Made by a program: the position numbers and the translations under genes | The notes under the pieces: model-generated | The model's database searches: none | What the model saw: only the letters and a program-made list of their open reading frames with translations | Told to the model about the DNA's origin: nothing | Part shown: in pieces, positions 1 to 11,427 of the stretch | How positions within the stretch are numbered: position 1 is the stretch's first letter | Layout of the letters: each line of letters opens with the position of its first letter | Origin: Isoetes taiwanensis | Taxonomy: Eukaryota > Streptophyta > Lycopodiopsida > Isoetales > Isoetaceae | Assembly (NCBI GenBank): GCA_021234155.1 | Contig: JAJEKV010000758.1 | Coordinates: 30,951-94,950 of the forward strand | Length of the DNA: 64,000 bases | Direction of reading: 5' to 3'

Positions 1-2121
1 GCTCGGACCTCGAAGTCAAATTTGCATAGTCTAATGTATCTTATACAAATATATCATTAACATTGGTTATTAGCAAGAAAAAGTGTTCACCGTAAAACGA
101 ATATGCATAGTCACATCTCTATCTGCAACTTTAACTTTGGGGATGAGAATTTTAATAACCCCAAGCCATAATAACCCCATTCAATACCGATTCTTCTCAT
201 CATCAATTGGACTATCGCACCTTGTTGCGATAGTCTTACGTGAAGCTTCCAATACCTAAACGAAAATTAGAGTCTTTTTTTTGGACACCTCCGGTTCATC
301 GCATATATTGGCCATGGTGCTTCATGTGTGTAGATCTCTGCCGCTTTGGTGCCTCCCGTGAGTAAAGCTCTTCTTTTCAACCAGACATCTCAGTAAATAT
401 TCCAAATCCTCAAGAGTATATGCATGTTAGTACTAATGGATCTCCGCAAAGAAGACCGAGAGGATGAAATGGGCGAAAATGCGGTAGCAATAAATTAATA
501 AAGCATCTGCTTCCGCAAAGATCCGGAAAAATCATCGGCATTGCATGAAATGAAACATGCATATACTCGTAATGACACTCGATGCCACGCTTCGAGGAGA
601 GAGTTAAAAGCTTTCATACGGTGAAAATAAGCCCGATTGATGCTTCCTCTCTCTAATATACACATATAAGCATAATATTTCCATAGGCAATGGCAACATC
701 ACCGAAAATGCACGTGTTTGCGGAAGAAAACTAAGATTCTTTATGAGAAAAATGTCCACATCATACATGGTCAATGCAATTCAAAATTGCCTTCTGCCAA
801 GTGAGAAACATTATCTTGTTCTTGGGTTAACCATCACAAAAGAATGCTTGTAGTCAACTTTAGGTTACCAATTTAATATTTATAACCTTTGTCCCGCTAA
901 AAAATAATGCGTTAAGACAATACGTTTCCACGTCAATCATTCCGCTACTACGAAATTGCAAAAAATATGCTTCCAATTTAAATATGTTCCTCGTTAGTGG
1001 TAAACACATAGCCTCCTTTGCTTTTCTGTTATTAAGCCTTTAATATGTAGAGTTGAGTGCCTCGTCTTTCTCCTAGCCTCCACTTTTGTGCTAGTTATAA
1101 GCCCTAAAGACAATATGTCTAAAAGAGAGAAGACGGACGAAAAGGTACTACATAGCCCGTAACTTTCTAACAGAATTGTGTGAGCAAAGTATTTATAACA
1201 GACGGGCATGCAAGACACTACGATTACTTCTGGGCACTTATTTAAAACCCATGGGAAAGGTAGCTTCATGAACACTGCAGACCGAGAAAAGCGGATTAAT
1301 CGACCATGGTGTTCATAAGATAAGATGAACTACCATATCCCCATTCAATAACCGATTCTTTCGGGACATCACTACGGTTATAGTAAGAAGCTACACGCAA
1401 ATTCTAGTGATTTTTACCAAGAGAGGTTGATTTGCAAAACCCAAATGGCTCCTTTGCATTTTTTGCAAACCGGTTTACCCCTGAAAATAGAAAAAGATAA
1501 TGGCAGATAAAGCATAATCAGAGCGACCTGTGACTATGTATCGCGCTGAAACACACACGGTTTATGTAAACCAGCACTTTTTAATAAAGAAGAAGCTTCT
1601 AGAAGCTACTTAGTTTATGTAAACCGGCTTCCATGAATCCTTCCGCCATACCCTTCCGAACAAAACCGACTTCAATAAAACTATAGAACAACTCCGCCTC
1701 TCGGTTCTACCTGCAAGGTACCGTCGAATAACTAAGTAGAAATCTCAAGAGAAATCTGCATGGCGGTATTGCCGCCTTGCCTTGCTTTCTGCCGCCGCTC
1801 TCTCTATAAAAGGAAACGTTATTTGCATCCCCGTCGTATTTATCCGGACGATTGGGTTGATTCTTCTCGCGAATCAACCCCACGCTTTAATCGGCACTCA
1901 ATCTCCGCTAGGGTTGATGTGCCGCCTTCTCCTCCCTTTTATACGAAGATAAAAGAGCTTTCTGTATCATTCAAGAAGGCGCCAAGATGTTTCTAGAAAC
2001 AGACTCCATCTTCTATCTTCTAGTACCTTCCATTTATAGTGACCATTGAAAAATCTATATTTTATGTTCAATTATAGAACATTCCAGAATCTATCTTATT
2101 ATAATTATATGTTAGAGATAA
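1..2121. other. intergenic, no gene recognised
   Basis: AT-rich sequence with short open frames only; none has a recognisable motif or coding-like composition. Two small structures are visible. A perfect 10-bp stem with a 6-base loop lies at 210-235 (GACTATCGCA and its complement). A short block containing CCCCATTCAAT followed by ACCGATTCTT occurs at about 173-196 and again at about 1338-1361 with one extra base, so the two ends of this stretch share a dispersed repeat. I see nothing else I can name. Confidence 0.5.
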
Positions 2122-2148
2122 CTAGAAAATTGCCCACCTTTGGTGGGC
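2122..2148 (-). mobile_element. Helitron-like 3' terminus (hairpin plus CTAG)
   Basis: Read on the minus strand there is a perfect 7-bp hairpin (GCCCACC, loop AAA, GGTGGGC; 2132-2148), then six bases and CTAG (2122-2125), followed by a T in the flank. This is the standard layout of a Helitron 3' end: short GC-rich hairpin, a few bases, CTRR, insertion before T. The element body would extend to higher coordinates. No 5' TC end and no Rep/helicase coding was identified, so it is at most a non-autonomous copy or a fragment. The match is structural only. Confidence 0.45.
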
Positions 2149-4380
2149 TTTCGATGTGGTTCTATATGAAGATTGGGACACTAATGTGTTGTGTATGAAT
2201 GGGTTATATTTGGTATGAGATGTTAAATTGTAATATGTTGAGGATATATCTATAAGTTTTATGTGATTTAAAATTTGGAGAATGCATCATGTATGTTTAT
2301 TGATAGGAAATTGAATCATAATTGTTGGAAGCCAATGTATTCTGTATGGTAAGACTTGGTTGTGTAATTTTTGTGTTACAAGATGATACGCTACCTAGCT
2401 GCGCTATGCTCCGTTACAACAGAATAATTCATTATAATATTCTAATTAGTGAAAGTTTATATTTAAGATTACCATATAATTTAATTATAATGTTATTTGA
2501 CATTTTAGTATAAAGCATGCTATTATGTTCTACGACGAGCCGCCATGGTGAAATTGGTACATTTTAGCATTTTTATTTTGTTCAATAAAATCTTTGATTC
2601 GTTTATGTATTGTATTGGATTAACGTCTTGAATTGTATATCAATGTGGTGCTCTGCATGCATCAATCTAATAATATTTCAAACCGTAATGTTTTTTATTG
2701 GAGATCCTTCTAGCAAGACAGAAGTGGAACCGGATCCTTCTAGTAAGAGAGTAGAAGTTGGTGGCGGAGTTCAAAAGAAAATGCCCTATCCGAAGTTGCA
2801 AGAGAGGACCCAAGACTTTGATTGACCCAGCGGGCTTTGAACCCCATTGGAACCCAATATTCATTCTCATATAAATAAACAAAAAACAATACATAAAGCA
2901 GTAAATTTACTAGCTCTATTGTGAAGCTAATTTTAATTGCACATTCTGCCTTGCAATGTTCTATGTATGTAAAAACAGAGTGAATATTTTGTTATATCCA
3001 CCTGTTATGCCGTAATACATAACATTAATTCTTTTAAAGAATATTGAATGAAATTCAAGTCACGGACGTTTCACATTTTTTTTCACTCTGCGTTCTCCTC
3101 TTCAGCAACGATTTCACCCGACAATCTGCATTTTTACCTTGCATTCCATCCAATTTCAACCTGTAGAATAGTTTTCACTCTAATTTCACATTGGATGAAT
3201 GACATGGAGGCAAGGATTCCAGCGTGTTAGCAGTGCCTCCAAGACTTCCGCGCATCGGCACCTTGCTCCAAGTCATTCTTGTATACAAAATCAAACAATT
3301 TGAACATAAAGATATTAGTTGCTAGATCAGTTAAGGGATCTAATTTAGACATCAATTTAATCATGATTTGATTTATATACAGTCTGGAAGTTATGAATGA
3401 GACTATTTGTTGCATATTAGGCTTAGGCTAGACAAACACCACTTAAACTCATCAGTTGCCAAGTAGTAACCAAATAGTCCAGACGGATTCAGAAAGCCAA
3501 ACTCTTTGTGCTACATCTACAGGCTCCATGTGCAAATCGCACGGTCAAAATTGAAAATGTTTTTGAAAGAACGATCATGGAGCCACAAATATAGAAATCC
3601 TAAAGTTTGAATTGTGGCATGGACATCTTCTAACGAAGTAGTGAAGAGTTAACTCAAGTCTTGACAAATGTAGCCATCTCATGCAGATCCAATAGACAGG
3701 GCAGTGCCTATTGTATTATGATCTGACGCAATATACAAGAATACTTTTAAGACTATTGTTGGTTGTCTTTCAGGGCTAAATAGCATTGTGTGATCCAATA
3801 GCAAAAATATTAAGAATGCTAATGCAAACGATGTTGCTACCATCAAATACACATTTGACAGTAATCGACAATGGGTATGGACGTTCAGTAATGGGCATTC
3901 AGTAATACTTATTTAACTCTAAACTATCATTTACCGAGCTACTAAAGCAAAAGACATGTTGCTATATCACTGCCAACCAGTCATATTGCACGTCTTCTAA
4001 GCCTTCTTCTTTGTGGGTATATCGAGAGGCAAGATTTGACCTGTGTGCAGTTCTTTGCGGTAGAAATAGAAAGTATATATGCCAGAATATGAAGATACCA
4101 AAGCATTCCTATTTTCATAGTTTCACTGGTACATATGAGGCATATTTAGATGAACGTCATACCTATAATTTTGCCTCTTTGCCCTGCTTCCTTGTCAAGT
4201 TCATTCGTAAAATCCATGTCTCTTGCTTCATTTGTAATACTGATGGCCATTGCCCATATTCTTGTATTGCGAAGGAGACATGGACATAATTTCTGTCAAA
4301 TTTATCAATTTGATATTCTCGACCGTTCTTCTCTATTTTCTCGTTCAGCAATTGCCTAAAAAAAAAAGCATCCATCTTTC
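2149..4380. other. intergenic, no gene recognised
   Basis: AT-rich sequence with scattered short frames and no recognised domain. A small tandem duplication of GGATCCTTCTAG(C/T)AAGA type occurs at about 2700-2750. Part of this stretch may be the body of the Helitron-like element whose 3' end is at 2122-2148, but no second end was found. Confidence 0.4.
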
Positions 4381-4384
4381 CAAT

Positions 4385-4782
4385 GCATGTTCTTGCACGG
4401 ATGATAGAGTTTTCATTTAGGAGTTATGGCCATATTTCTACCCAATTGACCCAACTGTAAAACTGTGGCAGCAAAGACATTGCCTGATTTATCACTGTTT
4501 TGGCCCATTTATGCTAAGAATTTGGAAAATGGATGCCTAGCATCGATTGTGGATCTTCCAGTGACCTTTCCAACGGATGTTCTTGCGCAGAAAATAGAGC
4601 TAGTTATGGCCATATTTCTACCTGACCGTAAAACTCTGGCAGCAAAGACATTGGCTGATTTGGCACTATTTTGGCCCACTTATGCTAGGAATTTGGAAAA
4701 TGGACATCTAGCACCAATTGTGGACCTTTCAATGACGTTTCCGACAGATGTTCTTGTGCGTAAAATAGACCTTCAAAGTTGA
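4385..4782 (+). repeat. 171-180 bp tandem repeat, about 2.2 copies
   Basis: The block from ATGGCCATATTTCTACC at about 4426 recurs at 4606, and the intervening text (AAACT-TGGCAGCAAAGACATTG, then TTTTGGCCCA, then the TTGGAAAATGGA stretch) is repeated in order with scattered substitutions and one insertion of about 9 bases in the first copy. A frame of 105 codons runs through both copies because the later period is a multiple of three (57 residues from one AAKTL to the next). I see no known protein domain and treat the frame as a by-product of the repeat. Confidence 0.7.
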
Positions 4783-5256
4783 GTATTGAACTTACTACAA
4801 GCCCCAAATGAGGAATAAGCTGTATGGAAGATAATGCATTGCCCATTAATGGCTGTAGTCAAACCCCAGACATGAGCAATGAGAAATTGGGTGCAAATGC
4901 AATATATTTCATTACTCACTAGCCATGGCAGTAATGATTCCTAAACCATCTATATGCAAGAGTCAAATTAAGACCAACAATAGATCGTATTGCCTAGTTG
5001 ATGCACTTCATATATAACTATTATCAATTGAATTTTCATGTTCAGGAGACAGGATGCAAACACTCCTAATGATTAGCCAGAAACATAAGGTTTTGCCCAC
5101 AATATCTTGCATAATAGGCAAAACAAAACGAAAATTGGATGACCTGTATGGTAGATGGTTGGGATTAAGAGAGCCTATAATACCTGTATTTGATAGCTTA
5201 GAAGCATCAGAATCCAAATCCTTGATCTTGTGTGTGCCAATCAACTGCAGCAACAC

Positions 5257-5854
5257 TGTTACGGCACAAGCTCTGGGGAGAGGCTCAGAGGATTTGCAGA
5301 GATGAACACAGAGGCAAAGGTGTTAGCCATCATTTTGAAATCTAGATGTGTCGCGGAGTTAAAGGAAGAAGCTATTTTAATATAAAAGGCCATGCCTGCT
5401 AAAAAAGGCTAAAGTCGTAGAGAGAGATCTATAAATAGAACCTCAACTTCAGTTGGACATATCTCGGCAATCAGAGGTCGGATTGCGGCGACTTTTACCT
5501 CATTGGAACTGACTCGGAGTCTAGTTTCCGAATTGGAGCGGCACATTCCATAGTTCATCTGTATGAGGGAGTAATGGCCGAAAAGGTGACGAGAGGTCAC
5601 AAAATTACTGCGGCGACGACTTCACAGTTTTGTAACCAAGTCTTTATGATCCACAGGTGATCCCTGAGGAGTTCTCCAGTTGAATAACAGAATTCTCAGT
5701 TTCTGGAAGAGCCACAGAGATCCTTTGCAGTGTTAGCAAATCTGAGCCCGGTTGGGTGGTGAATTTGTGCCAGAAGATCCTGTTCTTGGGTCTTAAAGTT
5801 GTTTGGATTAACTATGACTGCTAGTTTTGCAGGTAGAAAAGACGGTTCGTATCA
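5257..5854 (+). repeat. 5' LTR of TRIM-like element
   Basis: Starts TGTTACGG and ends GTATCA. Aligns along its whole length with 6666-7259, with scattered substitutions and small indels. A promoter is expected here but no TATA box stands out. Confidence 0.9.
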
Positions 5855-5856
5855 AT

Positions 5857-5868
5857 TGGTATCAGAGC
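5857..5868 (+). promoter_or_regulatory. primer binding site (tRNA-Met type)
   Basis: TGGTATCAGAGC lies two bases after the end of the 5' LTR, matching the 3' end complement of plant initiator tRNA-Met used by most plant LTR retrotransposons. Confidence 0.9.
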
Positions 5869-6444
5869 ATAAGTTGATCTTGTTAAAATAATCATGTGTT
5901 AGGCCTTTAACATGTTTTGAGATTTTGTTTTAGTCAATTCGATTTTACATGATGACTAGAAAGTTCCAGAGAGGTTAACTAGTTGGTTTAACAGACTCTC
6001 AGAGAAGGAAGGAAGAAATTGTTGTTGTTCTTGATGCAGGGAAAGTAGAAAGGACAAGAGATGAAAAGGATTGTCCTGAGCAGCTGGAGTTTAGAAGATA
6101 TTGAGCCAGAAAAGCATATTTTGCAAATGATCAGAAAGATTCATCCCCGATTTGGCAAAGAGAAGGCAGAAACCTAAGAGATAGAGGGCGAATTCAGATT
6201 GGTTATCCGAAAGGTAAGTAAACTAAACAAGTTTGTATGTGTTTATGATTGCTAGTTTGACTGAGCATAGTTTTGGCTTGAGTTAAGGAAGGAGCTCTAG
6301 AGTTTAAGAGTAAGGAGATAACTGTGACTGTAGCATAGAAGCCAGATCCTTAAGAGTCTTTTAGGCAGATGGTAAGTTTACCAGCCTAGGAAATCCTTTC
6401 AAAGCAGATAGTCAGGTGGCTCGCTTTGGGAAAAGGTGGACCTT

Positions 6445-6665
6445 CCTGCAAGGCAGATGTTCGAGTTCGATCAGTCTTGAGACGGGAAGGGGAGACATTA
6501 TTCCTGCAAGGCAGATGATCGAGTTCGATCAGTCTTGAGACATGAAGAAAATAAATTATTTCCTCAAGAAGACGGATGATCGAGGGCCATCAGTCTTGAG
6601 ACGAAAGAATTGATAAGACCCACAAGGCGCATGATCGAGGACCATCGCCTCTTGACGGGAGGAAT
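6445..6665 (+). repeat. 58-59 bp tandem repeat inside TRIM-like element, 4 copies
   Basis: Four units start at about 6445, 6503, 6562 and 6621. Each carries a CAAGGC-GATG core followed by TCGAG and a CAGTCTTGAGAC-type motif; the last unit is more diverged. The array abuts the polypurine tract of the 3' LTR. Function unknown; structured or repeated leaders are common in short LTR elements. Confidence 0.8.
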
Positions 6666-7259
6666 TGTTCAAGACAAGCTCTGGGAGCGCTCGTGAGGAT
6701 TTGCAGAGATGAACACAGAGGCAAAGGTGTTAGTCATCATTTTGAAATCTAGATGTGTCACGGAGTTAAAGGAAGAAGCTATTTTAATATAAAAGGCCAT
6801 GCCTGCTAAAAAAGGCTAAAGTCAGAGAGAGATCTGTAAATAGAACCGCAATTTCAGTTGGATATATCTCGGCAACCAGAGGTCGGATTGCAACGACCTT
6901 TACCTCGTTGGAACCGGCTCGTAGTCTAGTTTCCAAATTGGAGTGGCACATTCCGTAATTCATCTGTATGAGGGAGTAATGGCTGAAAAGGCGACGAGGG
7001 GTCATAAAATTACTGCGATGGCGACTTCACAGTTTTGTAACCAAGTCTTTATGATTCACAGTTGATCCCTGAGAAGTTATTCAGTTGAATAACAGAATTC
7101 TCAGTTCCTGGAAGAGCCACAGAGATCCTTTGCAGTGTTAGCAAATCTGAGCCCGGTTGGGTGGTAAATTTGTGCCAGAAGATCCTGTTCTTGGGTCTTA
7201 AAGTTGTTTGGATTAACTGTGACTGCTAGTTTTGCAGGTAGAAAAGACGGTTCGTATCA
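6666..7259 (+). repeat. 3' LTR of TRIM-like element
   Basis: Starts TGTTCAAG and ends GTATCA; followed directly by AACAC, the copy of the target-site duplication. The part from 6975 onward was later duplicated at 8209. Confidence 0.9.
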
Positions 7260-8208
7260 AACACCAAAATCCAAATACAATGGGCTTGCAAAGATTGAAA
7301 CGTGTGATGAAAAGTCAAGGAGGGATCAATCAATGCATTACTTCGTATGGTCTACAGAACCAACAAAGATTTCTATCTCAATATAATAGCTACACATAGT
7401 GAGTGTGTTTTGGAACATAGACCCTTGCAAACATTGAACTTAACGTATCCCTTGGCTTGCAAACATTAAACCTAGCATCTGCCTTGTCGAAGAAATAAAC
7501 TCTTGCATCATGTTACTTGTTACCTAAATTGTTTTAAATATTGCCTAAAATGCTTTTACTTGGACTGGATAATGGAAACAGACTATATTTTGCTCTCCAC
7601 TTAGAGCTCGAGAAAGATAAAGTATAGAAGCTTTATAGACGAACTGGATGGCATCACGCCCCATGGCCATAGAGCACATGCCTTAAACTGTGGCCATAGA
7701 GCACATGTACATTCCATCATTCCTTCATAATAATAAGTCTTGTATAGAGTTTACGTAGATTCAAAGGACATGCTAAGACAATCGAATTTACCTTTCACCG
7801 TTGTGGAGCTTGTTGGCTGGTCGTAAGAATTTTAACATAACTTTCGAATGCAAACTTTATTTTTGCAGCAAGAGTATCTGTTGGAAAGATCAAGGAAAGG
7901 CCTAAAAATATTGCTAGTCACACAATTTTCAGATTCCTATTGTAAATGGCCCAAATATGGCAAAATGCATTTGTTGTTCTAATTGTATAGCAGTGTGCGC
8001 AGTAGCATATAGATGAAGACATTGTCATCCTTTTTGTCTAACTTGGCGCTTTGAATATAATGGGAAGAACTTTTCAGTTATTAATCATATCTTCTCTTTG
8101 ACTGCGATTATTGGAAGAGACGAAGACAATTCCAAAAAAAAAAAGGAAAGTTTTGACTTTCTGAATGCTTTTCAATAAGGTTGTTTCATGGCTCAAAGTG
8201 TTAGACCT
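6975..8208 (+). repeat. 1,234 bp segmental tandem duplication, copy 1
   Basis: This unit holds the distal 285 bp of the 3' LTR plus about 949 bp of flanking DNA. It is repeated head-to-tail at 8209-9442. I count about nine single-base differences between the copies, far fewer per base than between the two LTRs, so the duplication postdates the insertion. The flank has no recognisable gene. Confidence 0.95.
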
Positions 8209-9442
8209 AGTAATGGCTGAAAAGGTGACGAGGGGTCATAAAATTACTGCGATGGAGACTTCAGAGTTTTGTAACCAAGTCTTTATGATTCACAGTTGAT
8301 CCCTGAGAAGTTATTCAGTTGAATAACAGAATTCTCAGTTCCTGGAAGAGCCACAGAGATCCTTTGCAGTGTTAGCAAATCTGAGCCCGGTTGGGTGGTA
8401 AATTTGTGCCAGAAGATCCTGTTCTTGGGTCTTAAAGTTGTTTGGATTAACTGTGACTGCTAGTTTTGCAGGTAGAAAAGACGGTTCGTATCAAACACCA
8501 AAATCCAAATACAATGGGCTTGCAAAGATTGAAACGTGTGATGAAAAGTCAAGGAGGGATCAATCAATGCATTACTTCGTATGGTCTACAGAACCAACAA
8601 AGATTTCTATCTCAATATAATAGCTACACATAGTGAGTGTGTTTTGGAACATAGACCCTTGCAAACATTGAACTTAACGTATCCCTTTGCTTGCAAACAT
8701 TAAACCTAGCATCTGCCTTGTCGAAGAAATAAACTCTTGCATCATGTTACTTGTTACCTAAATTGTTTTAAATATTGCCTAAAATGCTTTTACTTGGACT
8801 GAATAATGGAAACAGACTATATTTTGCTCTCCACTTAGAGCTCGAGAAAGATAAAGTATAGAAGCTTTATAGACGAACTGGATGGCATCACGCCCCGTGT
8901 CCATAGAGCACATGCCTTAAACTGTGGCCATAGAGCACATGTACATTCCATCATTCCTTCATAATAATAAGTCTTGTATAGAGTTTACGTAGATTCAAAG
9001 GACATGCTAAGACAATCGAATTTACCTTTCACCGTTGTGGAGCTTGTTGGCTGGTCGTAAGAATTTTAACATAACTTTCGAATGCAAGCTTTATTTTTGC
9101 AGCAAGAGTATCTGTTGGAAAGATCAAGGAAAGGCCTAAAAATATTGCTAGTCACACAATTTTCAGATTCCTATTGTAAATGGCCCAAATATGGCAAAAT
9201 GCATTTGTTGTTCTAATTGTACAGCAGTGTGCGCAGTAGCATATAGATGAAGACATTGTCATCCTTTTTGTCTAACTTGGCGCTTTGAATATAATGGGAA
9301 GAACTTTTCAGTTATTAATCATATCTTCTCTTTGACTGCGATTATTGGAAGAGACGAAGACAATTCCAAAAAAAAAAAGGAAAGTTTTGACTTTCTGAAT
9401 GCTTTTCAATAAGGTTGTTTCATGGCTCAAAGTGTTAGACCT
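8209..9442 (+). repeat. 1,234 bp segmental tandem duplication, copy 2
   Basis: Near-identical copy of 6975-8208. It starts inside an LTR (partial LTR 8209-8493), includes a second copy of the AACAC target duplication at 8494, and ends at the shared GTTAGACCT. A 60-codon frame crossing the LTR/flank border is present in both copies and is not a gene. Confidence 0.95.
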
Positions 9443-10086
9443 CTCCAATGAGCTGATTTAGTCAGAGCTGATGCTTTATGAGAAGCTTGTGGATACTGCG
9501 TGAAACGTAATAAGGGCTTAAAGTGCTTAACACCATGAAGATTAAGCATCTCTCCCCTATGCTATTTTGCCGTTACATTGGACACTTCCCATTCAGATCT
9601 TGGGAGGAGAAGAATCCATCCATGTCATTGTTATCTTTTTGAAAGAAAGGAAATTGCAAGTAAATTTATGGAAGAAAAATGACGATCTTTGGCATGTTGA
9701 AAGCTTTCTTCTTCTTTGAAGGCCAATTGGTGAAAATTCCATCTATAACTGGAGTTTTTGGAAAAGATATATGAACCACGATTTCGTTATTTTGAAATTA
9801 TTCCACTGTTCATTTTTTTTACCTCGGGTTTTTTCCCTATGTTTTGAGCTTGAAATTGTGTCCTCTATTTTTTTTGAATATGAATTGGTGGCAATATTTC
9901 ACCGTTTATTGAGTGTGTTAGAAATTAGTGACAACAAAACCAAGGCAAAAACGTATAGTGTAGACTAGAAAGAGTCAAGGCCAAACTAATTTTGCATTAA
10001 AAAACTTCTTGTATATATTCATATAAATTATGTACATGTACAAGTATTTTTACAAATCTGAGTACATTTTCATTGACAGTAATTTT
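9443..10086. other. intergenic, no gene recognised
   Basis: Low-complexity T-rich stretches and short frames only. Nothing I can name. Confidence 0.4.
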
Positions 10087-10713
10087 TTACAACCAGATCA
10101 TAGTCTGTAGGGTTTGCTTTTCATCTGGTCTAACACTCAAGAAAGCAGTCACTGTAGGGGCTGATATGAGGGACTCAAACATCTGTAGTGTTTCTGTTAA
10201 CACCCAATTCTCTTCATCTACATTATTTGGGTGCCATGTCAGAGGATTTATGATGCTGTCTACATTCAAGCAATACTTGATGGGGTCATCATCCACCAAA
10301 CATATCTGCTCTTCTGGAAATCCTTCTATCACCTCCAAGGCCTCATGTATATTCTTGATGAAGATATTCTTTGCTCCATGTTGTGGTCGACGAACAATCC
10401 CACAATTATATTGATCTAATATAATATAGAAATCAAAGTTCTTCAGCTCTGGAACAACTTGTTTAATTTCTAATATATTATTTCACAGCATGGATGACCA
10501 TATACCAATGTTGGCTCTGTCCTTCAGATGGCTCAACAATTTGTGAACACTAGGTCTTGGATACACCAATTTGGTCTTTGTCTCTAGAACCCCTCCGGGA
10601 AAAGGAGGTCTTGTTGCAGATACTGCCTTGGAGAAGGACTTGATAAGAACTCCATTGGTCAAGAGGATACGCTTTGTTGTTATTTGAAGTAGTCTCCTCT
10701 CAAGACAATGCAT
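10087..10713 (-). pseudogene. NIF/FCP1-type HAD phosphatase pseudogene
   Basis: A single minus-strand frame of 208 codons, broken once by TGA at 10483-10485, reads as a NLI-interacting-factor (FCP1-like) HAD phosphatase. The segment VYPRPSVHKLLSHLKDRA followed by IGIWSSM matches the family's (K/R)RP..-E-L..L---.--VWS block. LVDDDPIKY matches the third HAD motif with its paired aspartates. In the family the nucleophile lies in a D-x-(D/N)-G-x-L motif near the N-terminus; here the corresponding stretch is ILLTNGVL, so the nucleophilic aspartate is missing. A stop codon lies just upstream of the first ATG, so that ATG or a nearby splice acceptor sets the start. Known enzymes dephosphorylate proteins such as the RNA polymerase II tail. 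The in-frame stop and the missing catalytic residue point to a dead copy. Confidence 0.6.
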
Positions 10714-11037
10714 ATTTCAAGTTAACAAATTTTTTGATACTTAAGAATAATACAATCCGCTTATCTTGAGACATGCTAAATAAATGATCCATATAAAAAA
10801 GATCCATATGACTTACTCTTTTGTTGGTGAGCCTTTTCTCCCATCCTAGATGTCCTATCTTCTTCTTCACTCTGAGGGACTAGGGTCGGTTTGTTTAGGA
10901 AGAAGTAAGTATTCTCGACATGTCGGTTTCTGTGGATTTACCTCAAGAATTTTCTCCTCTTCGATAAGGCCTTTGCCAACTTCTTCTGAGTCGGTGGATC
11001 CTTGATTGGTGGCGACTTTTTGTGGTGGACTTCTTGA

Positions 11038-11427
11038 TTAGTTCACTTTCTTTTGAAGAGACTCCTCATGAGAGACAGTTTTCCGCGCCATACCATGAAA
11101 TATAGGACTCTTCTGCCTCCTTCTTCTTTCTCTCCCTCTTTGCATCGTTTTTGACCTTCTTGATTCTCCCTCCATGCGGCTTGCTTCCCTTGATATGTCG
11201 GATGATGCTTCTCCACATCGGGATAATACAGCTCCGTAAACTCTTTCTGGCTGCTTTCGATGGCCACCCGACTTTGAACTTTTTACGCCATTGGCTAGAG
11301 CTTCATGCCCAACCCTACCATTGACAAAGTGGTCACGGACTAAGCCTCCCTTGGGCACAAATATATTCCACGAGGGTAGAAAGCCAAGTTCGGGGCTTGA
11401 TGCTTGTTCATCAAGACCTCCCTTCAA
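11038..11427 (-). pseudogene. possible SAM-dependent DNA methyltransferase fragment
   Basis: A 129-codon minus-strand frame contains VRDHFVNGRVGHEALANGVK; a second frame starting at 11267 continues with VAIESSQKEFTELYYPDVEK. Together the layout (D--.-.G.-..EA-..G, then a short gap, then hh-h-E) resembles motif I and the acidic end of strand 2 in Rossmann-fold methyltransferases such as the D-P-F-x-G-x-G class of DNA methylases. The frames overlap with a shift, so a small indel separates them. The glycine signature is imperfect, and I hold this only as a suggestion supported by its position behind a ParB-like exon. Confidence 0.3.

Larger units (their letters stand above)
5257..7259 (+). mobile_element. 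short non-autonomous LTR retrotransposon (TRIM-like), complete with TSD
   Basis: Two direct LTRs (5257-5854, 598 bp; 6666-7259, 594 bp) both begin TGTT and end ATCA. The element is flanked by a perfect 5 bp target-site duplication AACAC (5252-5256 and 7260-7264). One base after the 5' LTR lies TGGTATCAGAGC, the usual initiator tRNA-Met primer binding site; a purine-rich tract (about 6653-6665) precedes the 3' LTR. The internal region is only 811 bp and contains no gag or pol, so the element depends on enzymes supplied in trans. The two LTRs differ at many positions, so the insertion is not recent. Its 3' LTR is cut by a later tandem duplication starting at 6975. Confidence 0.9.

Noticed and set aside
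1760-1996. 78-codon frame after a TATA-like TCTATAAAAG
   Set aside because: The TATA-like string lies inside the frame, not upstream; residues show no domain and the frame is short.
7204-7386. 60-codon frame repeated identically at 8438-8620
   Set aside because: It begins inside an LTR and ends in flanking DNA; it appears twice only because of the tandem duplication.
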